Both the position numbers and the translations under genes were made by a program. Shown piece after piece: positions 28,275-37,895 of a stretch of DNA of 64,000 nt. Position 1 is the stretch's first letter, and each line of letters opens with the position of its first letter. A model generated the notes under the pieces. That model worked only from the letters and a program-made list of their open reading frames with translations. It was not told where the DNA came from and did not search any database. The DNA comes from Rhodobium orientis. GTDB lineage: Bacteria > Pseudomonadota > Alphaproteobacteria > Rhizobiales > Rhodobiaceae. The stretch is from NCBI RefSeq assembly GCF_003258835.1, contig NZ_NPEV01000003.1, forward strand, positions 62,001 to 126,000, given 5' to 3'.

Positions 28275-28296
28275 ATTAGTTTCGACTGTAACCAAT
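28275..28296. promoter_or_regulatory. Operator candidate between hmgA and the MarR gene
   Basis: ATTAGTTTC-GACT-GTAACCAAT: nine-base imperfect dyad, seven of nine pairs matching, in the AT-rich divergent promoter. Size and position fit a MarR-family site controlling both arms. Confidence 0.5.
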
Positions 28297-28371
28297 GTCA
28301 ATGCGCCCGGAGTTGCGCGTTTTCGCTATGTCGCTTAGGAAAAGTCCAACGACCCAAAAACGAGGCGACAC

Positions 28372-28917
28372 TTGACCAGGGGAACACTTGCTGCGCCCGG
28401 CACCAGCCGGACCGCCGACGACGGCCTGCGGCTGGAATCCTTCCTGCCCTACCGGCTGAACGTTGCCGCCGAGACCGTCAGCCTGGCGCTGTCGCGGCTC
28501 TATGCGGAACGCTACGGCATCGGCATTCCGGAGTGGCGGGTGATCGCCACCCTCGGCCAGTACGACACGATGACGGCCAAGGACGTCGGGCTGCACAGCC
28601 AGATGCACAAGACCAAGGTGTCGCGCGCCGTCGCCTCGCTCTTGCGCAAGGGCTTCGTCGAAAAGCGCGCCAACCCGCTCGACAAGCGCGCCGCCTTCCT
28701 GTCGCTGACGGCAAAGGGGGAGACGACCTATGCGGCGCTGGTGCCGCTGGCCCGGGCGTTTTCCGAACGGCTTGCGGCCGAACTGGACGGTACCGACATC
28801 GCGGCGCTGGAGGCGGCCCTGCAGCGGCTCGGCGAGGCGGCCGCACGGGTCGCCGAGGAGATCGCCGGCGAAGACCGGCCGACGTCCGGCGATGGCAAAC
28901 GCGAGGCACGGCCATGA
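28372..28917 (+). CDS. MarR family transcriptional regulator of homogentisate genes
   Basis: 181 residues. Winged-helix core at about 45 to 115 (EWRVIATLGQYDTMTAKDVGL, MHKTKVSRAVASLLRKG, DKRAAFLSLTAKG). Start is TTG 28372, with GAGGCGACAC before it. Divergent from hmgA and coupled to maiA (ATGA at 28914-28917), which makes it a local repressor of the pathway, probably responding to homogentisate or a related acid; the ligand is inference. Confidence 0.88.
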   Translation: MTRGTLAAPGTSRTADDGLRLESFLPYRLNVAAETVSLALSRLYAERYGIGIPEWRVIATLGQYDTMTAKDVGLHSQMHKTKVSRAVASLLRKGFVEKRANPLDKRAAFLSLTAKGETTYAALVPLARAFSERLAAELDGTDIAALEAALQRLGEAAARVAEEIAGEDRPTSGDGKREARP

Positions 28918-29549
28918 AGCTCTACAGCTATTACCGCTCGTCGGCGGCCTATCGGGTGCGCATCGCCCTGGCGCTGAAGGGCCTTTCCTACGACTACCGG
29001 CCGGTGCACCTCGTCGCCGGCGGCGGCGAGCACCTGCAGCCGGCCTACGCCGCGATCAATCCGCAAAAGCGGGTGCCGACGCTGGAGCTGGACGACGGCA
29101 CGCACCTGATCCAGTCGCCGGCGATCCTGGAATTTTTGGACGAGCGCTATCCGGAGCCGCCGCTGCTGCCCGCCGACCCGGAAACGCGGGCGAAGTGCCG
29201 GGCGATGGCCGCGATTATCGGCTGCGACATCCATCCGCTCAACAACAGCTCGACCCTCGCCTATCTCAAGGGCCCCTTCGGCCAGGACCCGGACGCCGTC
29301 TCGGCCTGGTACGCGCATTGGGTCCACCAAGGGTTTTCCGCCATAGAGCAACTCCTTGGAGAGACGCCCTTTGCCTTCGGCGAGGCTCCCGGCATGGCCG
29401 ACCTCTATCTGGTGCCGCAGGTCTACAATGCGCGCCGGTTCAAGGTGCCGCTCGACGCCTTCGCGAAGATCGTCGCGATCGACGCGCGCTGCGCCGAGAT
29501 CGAGGCCTTCCGGATCGCCCATCCGGACGCCCAGCCAGACGCGGTGTAG
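28914..29549 (+). CDS. maiA: Maleylacetoacetate isomerase
   Basis: 211 residues, zeta-class glutathione transferase. The catalytic SSAAYRVRIALALKG (Ser-Ser-x-x-x-x-R) is complete, followed by NPQKRVPTLELDDG and QSPAILEFLDE. Isomerises maleylacetoacetate to fumarylacetoacetate using glutathione, linking hmgA and FAH. ATG overlaps the marR stop, so the two are translated together. Confidence 0.95.
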   Translation: MKLYSYYRSSAAYRVRIALALKGLSYDYRPVHLVAGGGEHLQPAYAAINPQKRVPTLELDDGTHLIQSPAILEFLDERYPEPPLLPADPETRAKCRAMAAIIGCDIHPLNNSSTLAYLKGPFGQDPDAVSAWYAHWVHQGFSAIEQLLGETPFAFGEAPGMADLYLVPQVYNARRFKVPLDAFAKIVAIDARCAEIEAFRIAHPDAQPDAV

Positions 29550-29804
29550 CCGGCGTATCCACGCGCCGTAAAGAACGGTTTACCGCGTTTTCCGCCTTTA
29601 ATTGCGCGCTAGCCCCGCTGCCGGCATACTTTGACCATCGACATTGGCCGAATTGTCCAATGGCGTGGCGTTGCCGGACGGCATGCGACGGAGCCTGGGG
29701 TAGGATCCGGCGCGTTTTGGCGTCTTTCCCCTTCGAAGGGTCAGATGCGACCGGACGGCCGCCCGTGGGGTATGAAGTAACGCGTTCGGGACGGGACCCG
29801 GAAT

Positions 29805-31085
29805 ATGTCGATTGACCGGCCCTTGGCATTTCTGCTGGCAGGCGTTGTCGCCGCCGCGACGCTCGGCGTGCCGTCGTCCGAGGCGGCGGCCCAACGCGCC
29901 AATTGCGCCCGGCTGGAGGCCCAGCTCGCCCGGGCGGAGGCGTCCGGCGCACGCGGCCATTCGCGCAAGTTCGACAAGTGGAACCGGGCCGTCGGCAAGC
30001 AGCGCCAGGCGCTGAAGCGCGCCCGCTCCCAGGCGCGGCGCGGCCGCTGCACGGGCAGCCTGTTCGGCCAGCCGCAGGCGGGCTGCAACGCGCTGATGGT
30101 CAAGATCGACCGCATGGAAGCCAATCTCGCCAAGCTGGAACGCGGCCGCGACCGCCACGCAGGCGGCGGCGGTAACGGCAGCAAAACGGCCCGCATTCGC
30201 GCCAAGATGCGCCGCGTCGGCTGCGGCCGCACCACGACGCGCCAGGCCAATGCCCGCGAGGACGGACGCTTGCGGGTGTCCTCGTCCGAAAAGCCAAAAA
30301 GGCGCGGTCTCCTCGGCCTTCTCTTCGGCGGCGAGCGGCACGAGCGCTCCTCGGCCAGGGTCCGCGAAGTGCGGCTCGAGGACGAGCGGGGCGGCGGCTG
30401 GCGGGCCGGCACGGAACGGGTCAACGACCGCTGGACGTTCGAGGATGAAAACAGCGACGGCGAAGCCTTCGGCAGGCGGCGCTATCTGCCCGGCTTCTAC
30501 GGCAACTACCGGACGCTCTGCGTACGCACCTGCGACGGCTACTATTTCCCGATCAGCTTCCGCACCACCCAGGAAAAGTTCGCCCGCGACCAGGCGGTCT
30601 GCGCGGCGATGTGCCCGTCGGCCGACGTCCGGCTCTACGTGCACCGCAATCCGGGCGAGGAATCGGAAGACATGGTCTCGGTCGACGGCGAGCCCTACAC
30701 CGAGCTTGAAACCGCCTTTGCCTATCGCGACAGCTTCAAGCCGGAATGCACCTGCGGCCAGATCACCAGCACGCTGAAGAAGATCCCGGTGCATGGCGAC
30801 GGCACGGGCCTTCGCGAGATCACCCTGTCCGGCGAGTCCTTCCAGGGCCCGGACGAGAGCATCTTCCGCGACAGCCTGCCGGCTGTGAAGACCGCCCGCG
30901 TGCCGGACCCGAAACTGCCCTTCGACGCCGACCCGGATACCATCCTCAACCTCGAAGGCGGATTTACGGACGTGCTGGCCAAACGAGCCGAAGAGTTGAA
31001 GACGGGCAAGACGGAAGAGACAGCAGACGCAGCGCCGGTCAAGCGGGTCCGCCAAGTCGGGACATCGTTCTACGCCGACCAATGA
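29805..31085 (+). CDS. Secreted DUF2865 protein
   Basis: 426 residues. Signal peptide to about 29 (SSEAAA-Q), then a basic coiled-coil-like region ([47 protein letters not shown]), a Gly/Arg-rich linker, and the Cys-rich DUF2865 core ([41 protein letters not shown]). Function unknown; exported. Its last 47 bases overlap the end of gltX on the other strand. Confidence 0.85.
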   Translation: MSIDRPLAFLLAGVVAAATLGVPSSEAAAQRANCARLEAQLARAEASGARGHSRKFDKWNRAVGKQRQALKRARSQARRGRCTGSLFGQPQAGCNALMVKIDRMEANLAKLERGRDRHAGGGGNGSKTARIRAKMRRVGCGRTTTRQANAREDGRLRVSSSEKPKRRGLLGLLFGGERHERSSARVREVRLEDERGGGWRAGTERVNDRWTFEDENSDGEAFGRRRYLPGFYGNYRTLCVRTCDGYYFPISFRTTQEKFARDQAVCAAMCPSADVRLYVHRNPGEESEDMVSVDGEPYTELETAFAYRDSFKPECTCGQITSTLKKIPVHGDGTGLREITLSGESFQGPDESIFRDSLPAVKTARVPDPKLPFDADPDTILNLEGGFTDVLAKRAEELKTGKTEETADAAPVKRVRQVGTSFYADQ

Positions 31086-32409
31086 ACGGCAGCAGGCGGG
31101 CAAGCTCCGGCCCGTGATCGAGGCCGGTCAGCGCCAGCCGCAGCGGCATGAAGAGCTGTTTGCCTTTTCGCCCGGTCTTCTCCTTCAGCGCCGACGTCCA
31201 GGCCTTCCAGGTGGTCTCGTCCCAGGGCTCGTCCGGCAACAGGTCGAGGGCGTCTGCCATGAACGGGCGGTCCTCTTCGGCAACGACCGGATCGATGTCG
31301 CCGTCCACCACCTGCCACCAGTCGGCAACGTCGGCGAAGACCTCCAGATTGCCGCGTACCGCCTCCCAGAAATCCTCCCCGCCGGCAACGCCGAGGATGG
31401 CCAGCCGGTCGGTGACGTCCTCGTAGTCGAGGCCATGCAGCATCCGCGCGTTAAGGCTTTTCAGTTCCTCCGGATCAAACCGGGCCGGCGCCCGAGAGAT
31501 GCCTTTGAGGTCGAACATGCCGGCGAGTTCGTTGAGGGATGCCACCGGGGCGACCGCATGGGAGGTGCCGATGAGGACGGCGTGGGCGGCGATCGCCAGC
31601 GGCTCGTAGCCGGCGTCGCGCAGCGCGCCGACGGAGAGCGAGCCGAGGCGTTTCGACAGCCCCTCCCCGCTCGCCGTCGTCAGGAGATTGTGGTGACCGA
31701 AGCGCGGCGGGTCGGCGCCCAGCGCCTCGAACAGGCAGAGCTGCACGGCCGTGTTGGTGATGTGGTCGTCACCGCGCAGGACTTCCGTCACACCGCAGTC
31801 GATGTCGTCGACGATGGAGGGCAGCGTGTAGAGGTAGCTGCCGTCCTCGCGGATCAGCACCGGGTCGGAGAGCGAGCCGATGTCGACGCTCTGGGGGCCG
31901 CGGCAAAGATCGTCCCAGGCAATGTCCCGGCGCGCGATCTCCGCCGGATCGCCGTCGTAATTCGGCAGCAGGAAGCGCCAGTGCGGCTTGCGGCCGTCCG
32001 CTTCCAGGGCTGTCCGTTCCGCGTCCGTCAGCTTCAGGGCGGCGCGGTCATAGACCGGCGGCTTGCCTTGCGCCCGGCGCAGGCGCCGGCGGCGCTCCAG
32101 CTCCTCCGGCGTCTCGTAACAGGGATAGACGAGCCCCGCCGCCTTCAGCTTTTCGGCCGCGGCGTCGTAGGTTGCGAGCCGTTCCGACTGGCGGATGGTG
32201 CGGTGCGGGGCGATGCCGAGCCAGCGCAGGTCCGTCTCGATGGCCTCGGCGAATTCGGGCCGGGAGCGCTCCTTGTCGGTGTCGTCGAAGCGCAGGAGGA
32301 AAGTGCCGTCGGTCCTGACCGCCTCCAGCCAGTTGATGAGGGCGGTGCGGGCATTGCCGATATGGATATGGCCGGTCGGCGACGGCGCGAAGCGGACGGT
32401 GGCGCTCAT
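31039..32409 (-). CDS. gltX: Glutamyl-tRNA synthetase
   Basis: 456 residues. [14 protein letters not shown] carries the HIGH motif, [13 protein letters not shown] is conserved, and the KMSKS loop reads EGLSKRLG. The GluRS anticodon-binding half follows. Many alphaproteobacteria carry two GltX copies; this may be either. Because GatB is present, one of these probably also charges tRNA(Gln). The ATG overlaps the nadE stop (ATGA, 32406-32409), so the two are coupled; the 3' end overlaps DUF2865. Confidence 0.93.
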   Translation of the reverse strand: MSATVRFAPSPTGHIHIGNARTALINWLEAVRTDGTFLLRFDDTDKERSRPEFAEAIETDLRWLGIAPHRTIRQSERLATYDAAAEKLKAAGLVYPCYETPEELERRRRLRRAQGKPPVYDRAALKLTDAERTALEADGRKPHWRFLLPNYDGDPAEIARRDIAWDDLCRGPQSVDIGSLSDPVLIREDGSYLYTLPSIVDDIDCGVTEVLRGDDHITNTAVQLCLFEALGADPPRFGHHNLLTTASGEGLSKRLGSLSVGALRDAGYEPLAIAAHAVLIGTSHAVAPVASLNELAGMFDLKGISRAPARFDPEELKSLNARMLHGLDYEDVTDRLAILGVAGGEDFWEAVRGNLEVFADVADWWQVVDGDIDPVVAEEDRPFMADALDLLPDEPWDETTWKAWTSALKEKTGRKGKQLFMPLRLALTGLDHGPELARLLPFIGRRRTMSRLGGPA

Positions 32410-34115
32410 GAGGTGGCTTTCGGGCCTTTGGCCGTGGCGCCGTTGCGGTCGCGGAACCGGTTGGTGATCGGATAGCGGCGGTCGCGGCCGAAATGCTTGC
32501 GCGTGACCTTCACGCCCGGCGCGGCCTGGCGGCGCTTGTACTCGGCGATGTAGAGCAGGTGCTCGACCCGGTGGACGAGGTCGCGGTCATGGCCCCTGGC
32601 GACGATGTCGTTCACCGGCATCTCGTTTTCGACCAGGCATTGCAGGATGTCGTCGAGCACCTCATAGGGCGGCAGGGAATCCTGGTCGGTCTGGTTCTCG
32701 CGCAGCTCCGCCGTCGGCACCTTGGTGATGATGTTCTTGGGGATCACCTCTCCCGCCGGCCCGAGCACACCCTTCGGAAGGAACTCATTGCGCCAGGCGG
32801 CGAGCTTGAACACCTCGGTCTTGTAGAGGTCCTTGACCGGATTGAAGCCGCCGTTCATGTCGCCGTAGAGCGTGGCGTAGCCGACGGAGACCTCCGACTT
32901 GTTGCCGGTGGTGACGACCATGGAGCCGAACTTGTTGGAGACGGCCATCAGGAGCGTGCCTCTGGTGCGCGACTGGATGTTCTCCTCCGTCACGTCCGGA
33001 TCACGGCCGGAAAAGAGAGGGCCAAGCGCCTCTGAGAACCCTTCCACCGGCTCGGCAATCGGCACGATGTCGTAGCGCACGCCGAGCGCTTCGGCGCAGG
33101 CCGCCGCATCGCCGAGGCTTTCCGACGAGGTGTAGCGGTATGGCATCATGATGCAGTGGACCCGGTCCGGCCCGAGGGCATCGACGGCCATTGCCGCGCA
33201 GACGGCGGAATCGATGCCGCCGGACAGACCAAGCACAACGCCGGGAAAGCCGTTCTTTTCCACATAGTCGCGAAGGCCGAGGACGCAGGCGTTCCAGTCC
33301 GAGGCGGCGCGGTCGAGGAGCGGCTCCATCGGCCCCTCGACGCAGCGCCAAGGCGCGTCGCTATCCTTCTTCCAGACCGTCAGCACGACGGACTCTTCGA
33401 AGTCGGGCATCTGGAAGGCGAGCGAGCGGTCGGCGTGGAGGCCGAAGGACGCGCCCTCGAAGATCAGTTCGTCCTGGCCGCAGATCTGGTTGAGATAGAC
33501 CAGCGGCAGGCCGGTCTCGACGACCCGGGCGACCATCACCTGCAGGCGCAGATCCGTCTTTTCGTGCCAGTAGGGCGAGCCGTTAATGGACAGCAGCATC
33601 TCCGCGCCGGTCTCCATCAGGCATTCGCAGACCTCGTCCGACCAGCCGTCCTCGCAGATCGGCACGCCGAGCGACAGGCCGCGGAACTGGATCGGCCCCG
33701 GCAGACCGCCGGCCGCGAAGACGCGCTTTTCGTCGAAGACGCCATAGTTCGGCAGGTCGACCTTGTAGCGGGTGGTGACCACCCTGCCCTCGTCGAGGAG
33801 GCAGACGGCATTGTAGACGCCGCCCTCGTCGCGCCACGGGGTGCCGATCAGCATCGCCGGTCCGCCGTCGGCGGTGTCCTTTGCAAGGTCGTGCACCGCC
33901 GCCTCGCAGGCCTCGATGAAGGCCGGCTTCAGCACCAGGTCCTCGGGCGGATAGCCGGCGATGAAGAGCTCGCTGTAGAGCACCATGTCGGCGTCCATGG
34001 CCGCCGCCTCGGCGCGCGCGGAACGCGCCTTCGCCGCATTGCCGGCGATGTCGCCGACGGTCGGGTTGAGCTGGGCCAGCGCCAGGCGGAAGGTGTCGGT
34101 GATCGGATGGGTCAT
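32406..34115 (-). CDS. nadE: Glutamine-dependent NAD+ synthetase
   Basis: 569 residues, two domains. The N-terminal nitrilase-like glutaminase has the triad Glu49 (YSELF), Lys118 (KVDLPNYG) and Cys154 (PICEDGW); the C-terminal ammonia-dependent synthetase has the P-loop [15 protein letters not shown] and [17 protein letters not shown]. Makes NAD from deamido-NAD, ATP and glutamine. First gene of nadE-gltX. The upstream 640-base gap is unusual and is listed as separate features. Confidence 0.95.
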   Translation of the reverse strand: MTHPITDTFRLALAQLNPTVGDIAGNAAKARSARAEAAAMDADMVLYSELFIAGYPPEDLVLKPAFIEACEAAVHDLAKDTADGGPAMLIGTPWRDEGGVYNAVCLLDEGRVVTTRYKVDLPNYGVFDEKRVFAAGGLPGPIQFRGLSLGVPICEDGWSDEVCECLMETGAEMLLSINGSPYWHEKTDLRLQVMVARVVETGLPLVYLNQICGQDELIFEGASFGLHADRSLAFQMPDFEESVVLTVWKKDSDAPWRCVEGPMEPLLDRAASDWNACVLGLRDYVEKNGFPGVVLGLSGGIDSAVCAAMAVDALGPDRVHCIMMPYRYTSSESLGDAAACAEALGVRYDIVPIAEPVEGFSEALGPLFSGRDPDVTEENIQSRTRGTLLMAVSNKFGSMVVTTGNKSEVSVGYATLYGDMNGGFNPVKDLYKTEVFKLAAWRNEFLPKGVLGPAGEVIPKNIITKVPTAELRENQTDQDSLPPYEVLDDILQCLVENEMPVNDIVARGHDRDLVHRVEHLLYIAEYKRRQAAPGVKVTRKHFGRDRRYPITNRFRDRNGATAKGPKATS

Positions 34116-34266
34116 GGTCCCCGTTTAGCGCGGGGCGCGGAGCGGGACAATGGGATTCGGGGATGGGCGCGTGCCTTGCCCCCTCAGCCTCGCCCCGGCA
34201 AGGTGATTGGCGGGCGAGAGTACGCACGGGCCATCGCACCTCTTCCGACGTCTTGCCGAGTGGTTC

Positions 34267-34282
34267 AGATACGTTCGTATCT
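34267..34282. promoter_or_regulatory. Perfect palindrome AGATACG-TT-CGTATCT
   Basis: Seven-base perfect arms around TT, 152 bases upstream of the nadE start. Size and symmetry suit a dimeric regulator; no family can be named. The surrounding 34116-34755 has no gene. Confidence 0.45.
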
Positions 34283-34316
34283 CGCGGTGACGTTCGTCAT
34301 GCCACCGAAACCCCCT

Positions 34317-34374
34317 CTGGATTGCCGCGCTCGCTCCGCTCGCTCGCAATTGCGAGCGCAGCGAAGCAATCCAG
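34317..34374. repeat. Dispersed palindromic element, copy 3 (compact form)
   Basis: CTGGATTGCCGCGCTCGC...GCAATTGCGAGCGCAGCG...GCAATCCAG. The two halves abut with no spacer and form a 58-base near-perfect palindrome. Confidence 0.85.
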
Positions 34375-34520
34375 GCCGCCTTGGCGACATCGCACGGCAT
34401 ACCGAGGGGACAGGCCAATGGCCCCGGGTCTCGCTACCCTCGCCCGGGGTGACGACGGCGTTTGCGGCCGGCGAAAAAGGCTATCAAGTCAGCCGCATCG
34501 GGGACCGTTGGTGAGGAAGT

Positions 34521-34770
34521 GAGTCAACGGGCTCACAATCCGATTCAGGCAAGCACGGCACCATGAGACGGTGATTCAATCGCTTCACAAACCGATTCAA
34601 CGAGCTGCGCGTCACTTGAAGTCCTGATTCAAGTAGGCGCCGCAAACCGGCCGTTCTTGCCGTCCCGCATCCTTCAGAAACTGATTCAAGTGCGGGCGAA
34701 AAGGCGAGTCGTTTGAATCCCTTGCCGCCCGCTCCTGAGGCGCCGATTCACATGGTTAACAAATCGATTC
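34521..34770. repeat. Cluster of ten GANTC (CcrM) sites
   Basis: Sites at 34521, 34542, 34573, 34594, 34626, 34683, 34706, 34715, 34745 and 34766; most read GATTCA(A), spaced 9 to 57 bases. At this GC content fewer than one is expected per 250 bases. ACTTGAA-7-TTCAAGT (34614-34634) is a perfect inverted repeat inside it. The last site lies in the 3' end of the dioxygenase gene. GANTC is the methylation site of CcrM in this bacterial class. Confidence 0.7.
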
Positions 34771-35595
34771 AACTTCGCTGGAAACGCCGTCCAGTTCCGC
34801 CACCGTGCCGAAGGCGAAGCAGTCCATGGCGAGCGCGCCGTATTGCGCGGAGGAATGGATGCGGCGGCCGGACGCGGCCGGCCCCGCAGCACCGAGGGCG
34901 ACGAAGATCGGCAACAGGTGCTCGTCGGTCGGGTGGTTCTGCAGCGCGAAGGGCGCCCTTGCCCGGTAGTCGAGGAGATCGTCGACGGCGCCCTCAGACA
35001 GCCTGTCGGCGAACCAGTCGGCAAAGCCCTTGACCCAGTCATGGGCCGGCCCGCCCTTGTCATCGCGGCCGTGCCGGAACGCTTCGCGCAGATTGTGGGT
35101 GAGCGCGCCGGTGCCGACGATGAGGACGTCCTCGTCGGCGAGCGGGGCGAGCGCCCGACCGAGCGCGAGGTGGTGGGCCGGGCTCATCTGTGGCTGCACG
35201 GAGAGCTGGACGACCGGCACGTCGGCGTCGGGAAACAGGAGCATCAGGGGCACCCAGGTGCCGTGGTCGTAACCGCGGTTGCGGAGCTCATCGGCGGTCA
35301 GGCCAGAAGCGGCAAGGCGCCCGGCGATGTCCGATGCAAGCGCGCGGTCGCCCGGGGCCGGATAGACCATCTCATAGAGGCGCGGGTCGAAGCCGCCGAA
35401 GTCGTAGATCATGCCCGGTGCATCGTCGACGACGACCGCCGGCCGGCGGGTCTCGAAATGGGCCGAGACGGAGACGATGGCGCGCGGCCGCGGCAGGCTC
35501 GCGCCGAGGGCCTTCAGGTGGTCGCGGGCGGGGGTGTCGCGCAGCACCAGGTCGGGGGCGCCGTGGGAGATGAAAAGCGGCAACTGGCGGGCCAT
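34756..35595 (-). CDS. ygiD: DODA-type extradiol dioxygenase (YgiD/LigB family)
   Basis: 279 residues. Opens with LPLFISHGAPDLVLRD, with IVSVSAHFETRRPAV, RGYDHGTWVPLMLLFP, and GTGALTHNLRE, matching the LigB-fold DODA family in which His residues bind a divalent metal. YgiD opens 4,5-DOPA-type catechols in vitro; the natural substrate is unknown. The ATG follows a CGTGAGGATT leader. Last ten or so codons run into the GANTC cluster. Confidence 0.9.
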   Translation of the reverse strand: MARQLPLFISHGAPDLVLRDTPARDHLKALGASLPRPRAIVSVSAHFETRRPAVVVDDAPGMIYDFGGFDPRLYEMVYPAPGDRALASDIAGRLAASGLTADELRNRGYDHGTWVPLMLLFPDADVPVVQLSVQPQMSPAHHLALGRALAPLADEDVLIVGTGALTHNLREAFRHGRDDKGGPAHDWVKGFADWFADRLSEGAVDDLLDYRARAPFALQNHPTDEHLLPIFVALGAAGPAASGRRIHSSAQYGALAMDCFAFGTVAELDGVSSEVESIC

Positions 35596-35687
35596 GGCAG
35601 AATCCTCACGGGATCAAGAGAAGCGTTCCGCCTTCAGATAGGATGCGCTCCGGCCTCCGGCCAAACCCCGGGATGTGAAAACATCGT

Positions 35688-36155
35688 TCACTCTTGCGAG
35701 CCGCTCTCCCCGCCCGGTTCGGTCGGAGCGGTCATTGCCGCACGCTCGTCCTTGGCGATGGTGACGTCATATTGCGGCGGGCCGTCGCCGATCTCGTAGT
35801 AGTCGCCCTTGTCGGCAACGAAGATGTGGGCGACCGTCGTGAGCCCGGTGGGCGCGTCGAGGGTGCCGGCGAAGATCGACATGGTCGCCCGGCCCGCCGG
35901 CTCCCAGAAGAGCTGCGAGCCGCAGGTCTTGCAGAAGCCGCGCCGGGCCGAGTCCGATGCCGCATACCAGGTGAGGTTTTCGGCGCCGGCGATCGTCAGG
36001 GCGTCCATCGGCACCTGTGTCGCCGAGACATAGTGGCCGGACTGCTTGCGGCACTGGCTGCAATGGCAGGCGACGACCTGGCGCGCCGGGCCGGCGATCT
36101 CGTAGGTGACGGCGCCGCAAAGGCACGCGCCGGTGCGCTTTGGTGTGGTGTCCAT
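35688..36155 (-). CDS. GFA family zinc protein, second copy
   Basis: 155 residues from ATG 36155 (GGGGGAT upstream). Zinc ligands in GACLCGAVTYEI, CHCSQCRKQSG and RRGFCKTCGSQLF. Same family as the gene at 21214 but only distantly alike. Glutathione binding is the family's suspected property; no substrate known. Single-gene unit between the dioxygenase and DAHP synthase genes. Confidence 0.88.
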   Translation of the reverse strand: MDTTPKRTGACLCGAVTYEIAGPARQVVACHCSQCRKQSGHYVSATQVPMDALTIAGAENLTWYAASDSARRGFCKTCGSQLFWEPAGRATMSIFAGTLDAPTGLTTVAHIFVADKGDYYEIGDGPPQYDVTIAKDERAAMTAPTEPGGESGSQE

Positions 36156-36181
36156 GTCCGTATCCCCCTTCGTGACAAGAC

Positions 36182-36217
36182 AAAGGGCGCGACCGGCAGG
36201 ACCGCGCCCTTTTTTTA
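36182..36217. terminator. Terminator hairpin between aroG and the GFA gene
   Basis: AAAGGGCGC / GCGCCCTTT with a 13-base loop, TTTTTTT on the plus side and TTTGTCTTG on the minus side. By position it ends the minus-strand DAHP synthase transcript. Confidence 0.75.
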
Positions 36218-36219
36218 GT

Positions 36220-36314
36220 CGAACGGCATTGACCGCGACTGATAGCGCCAGCGGAAAAGCCGTCTTTCCCATATCCTCAGAGCGCTCCGAACTGACGGTC
36301 GTCAATGCCGTTCG
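36220..36314. repeat. 14-base perfect inverted repeat with a 67-base spacer
   Basis: CGAACGGCATTGAC at 36220-36233 and GTCAATGCCGTTCG at 36301-36314, just past the aroG stop. Such a long exact match is unlikely by chance in 95 bases. The RNA could fold into one long stem. Confidence 0.6.
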
Positions 36315-36331
36315 GATCGATCACGTTCCGC

Positions 36332-37714
36332 CTATTGGGCGGCGACGTGGCGCTCCGGATGGGTGTCGCGCTCGCGCTTCAGGTTCTCCGCGATCAGGAA
36401 GGCCAGCTCCAGCGCCTGGTCGGCGTTCAGCCGCGGGTCGCAATGGGTGTGGTAGCGGGCCGACAGGTCGTCGTCGGAGATCGCCTTGGCACCGCCGGTG
36501 CACTCCGTCACGTTGGAACCCGTCATCTCGATGTGGATGCCGCCGGCATGGGTGCCCTCGGCGCGGTGGACGGCGAAGAAGTTCTCCACCTCGGCCAGGA
36601 CCCGGTCGAACGGCCGCGTCTTGAAGCCGGAATTGGCCTTCACCGTGTTGCCGTGCATCGGGTCGCAGGACCACAGCACCTTGCGGCCCTCGCGCTCCAC
36701 GGCGCGGATGAGCTGCGGCAGGTGGTCGAACACCTTGTCGGCGCCGAAGCGCGAGATCAGCGTCAGCCGGCCCGGCTCGTTGGCCGGGTTGAGGATATCG
36801 ATCAGCCGGATCAGGTCTTCCGGATCGAGCGAGGGGCCGCATTTCAGGCCGATCGGGTTCTTCACGCCGCGGGCGAACTCGATATGGGCGTGGTCGAGCT
36901 GGCGGGTGCGGTCGCCGATCCAAAGCATGTGGCCGGACGTGGCGTAGTATTCACCGCTGGTGGAATCGATCCGGGTCAGCGCCTGCTCGTAGCCCAGAAG
37001 CAGGGCCTCGTGGCTGGTGAACAGGTCCGTGGAGCGAAGCTGCGAGGTGCTGTCCGGGTCGATGCCGCAGGCGCGCATGAAGGCCAGCGTCTCGGTGATG
37101 CGGTCGGCGATCACCTGGTAGCGGCTCGACTGCGGGCTGCCCTTGACGAAGCCCAGCGTCCACTGGTGCACATGGTCGAGATTGGCATAGCCGCCCTGGG
37201 CGAAGGCGCGCAGAAGGTTCAGCGTCGCCGCCGCCTGGCGGTAGGCCATGACCATGCGTCGCGGATCGGGCTCGCGGGAGGCCGCATCGAAGGCGATGTC
37301 GTTGACGATGTCGCCGCGGTAGCTCGGCAGCGCCAGTTCGCCCTGGGTCTCGAAGGCGGCGGAGCGCGGCTTGGCGAACTGGCCGGCGATGCGGCCGACC
37401 TTCACCACCGGCGAGGCGGCGGCATAGGTGAGGACGACGGCCATCTGCAGGAAGACGCGGAAGAAGTCGCGAATCCCGTCGGCATGGTGCTCGGCGAAGC
37501 TCTCGGCGCAATCGCCGCCCTGGAGCAGGAAACCGTGGCCACTGGCGACCTGTGCGAGTGCCGCCTTCAGTTTGCGGGCCTCACCTGCAAAAACCAGCGG
37601 CGGAAAGGTCGACAGAAGCTGCTCGACCTCGGCAAGGCTTTCCTTGTCCGCATAGTCCGGCATCTGCTGGACCGGTTTTTCGCGCCAACTTGCAGGGCTC
37701 CACTGGGTGTTCAT
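36332..37714 (-). CDS. aroG: Class II 3-deoxy-7-phosphoheptulonate synthase
   Basis: 460 residues, plant/mycobacterial type (class II) DAHP synthase. Motifs: [29 protein letters not shown] and [15 protein letters not shown]. Condenses PEP and erythrose-4-phosphate, the first step of the shikimate route. Cytosolic. No apparent operon partner; the next gene upstream is 181 bases away. Symbol by function only; other labels (aroH, aroF) are used for the class. Confidence 0.95.
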   Translation of the reverse strand: MNTQWSPASWREKPVQQMPDYADKESLAEVEQLLSTFPPLVFAGEARKLKAALAQVASGHGFLLQGGDCAESFAEHHADGIRDFFRVFLQMAVVLTYAAASPVVKVGRIAGQFAKPRSAAFETQGELALPSYRGDIVNDIAFDAASREPDPRRMVMAYRQAAATLNLLRAFAQGGYANLDHVHQWTLGFVKGSPQSSRYQVIADRITETLAFMRACGIDPDSTSQLRSTDLFTSHEALLLGYEQALTRIDSTSGEYYATSGHMLWIGDRTRQLDHAHIEFARGVKNPIGLKCGPSLDPEDLIRLIDILNPANEPGRLTLISRFGADKVFDHLPQLIRAVEREGRKVLWSCDPMHGNTVKANSGFKTRPFDRVLAEVENFFAVHRAEGTHAGGIHIEMTGSNVTECTGGAKAISDDDLSARYHTHCDPRLNADQALELAFLIAENLKRERDTHPERHVAAQ

Positions 37715-37895
37715 CTCAACGTCCGTCCGAGTGAATTGATCGGATGCGCGGGGGCCGCTTTTTTCTTCGGAACGGCATTTCGTCGCGCCGCGCGGTTATA
37801 CACAGGCGTCGCCCCTTTGACCACACCTGCGGGGCGAAAACGCCCTTGTCCGCCGCCCGCTTGCGCAGACCGCGGCGATGTCTTCCAGCCGGCCC

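Noticed and set aside
31039-32409. Loss of the HIGH motif in gltX
   Set aside because: GHIHIGN is an accepted variant and EGLSKR is the expected KMSKS version for GluRS; the protein is full length.
34116-34755. A hidden gene in the 640-base gap before nadE
   Set aside because: No frame has a ribosome site or recognisable protein; the sequence is filled by a repeat element, a palindrome and GANTC sites.
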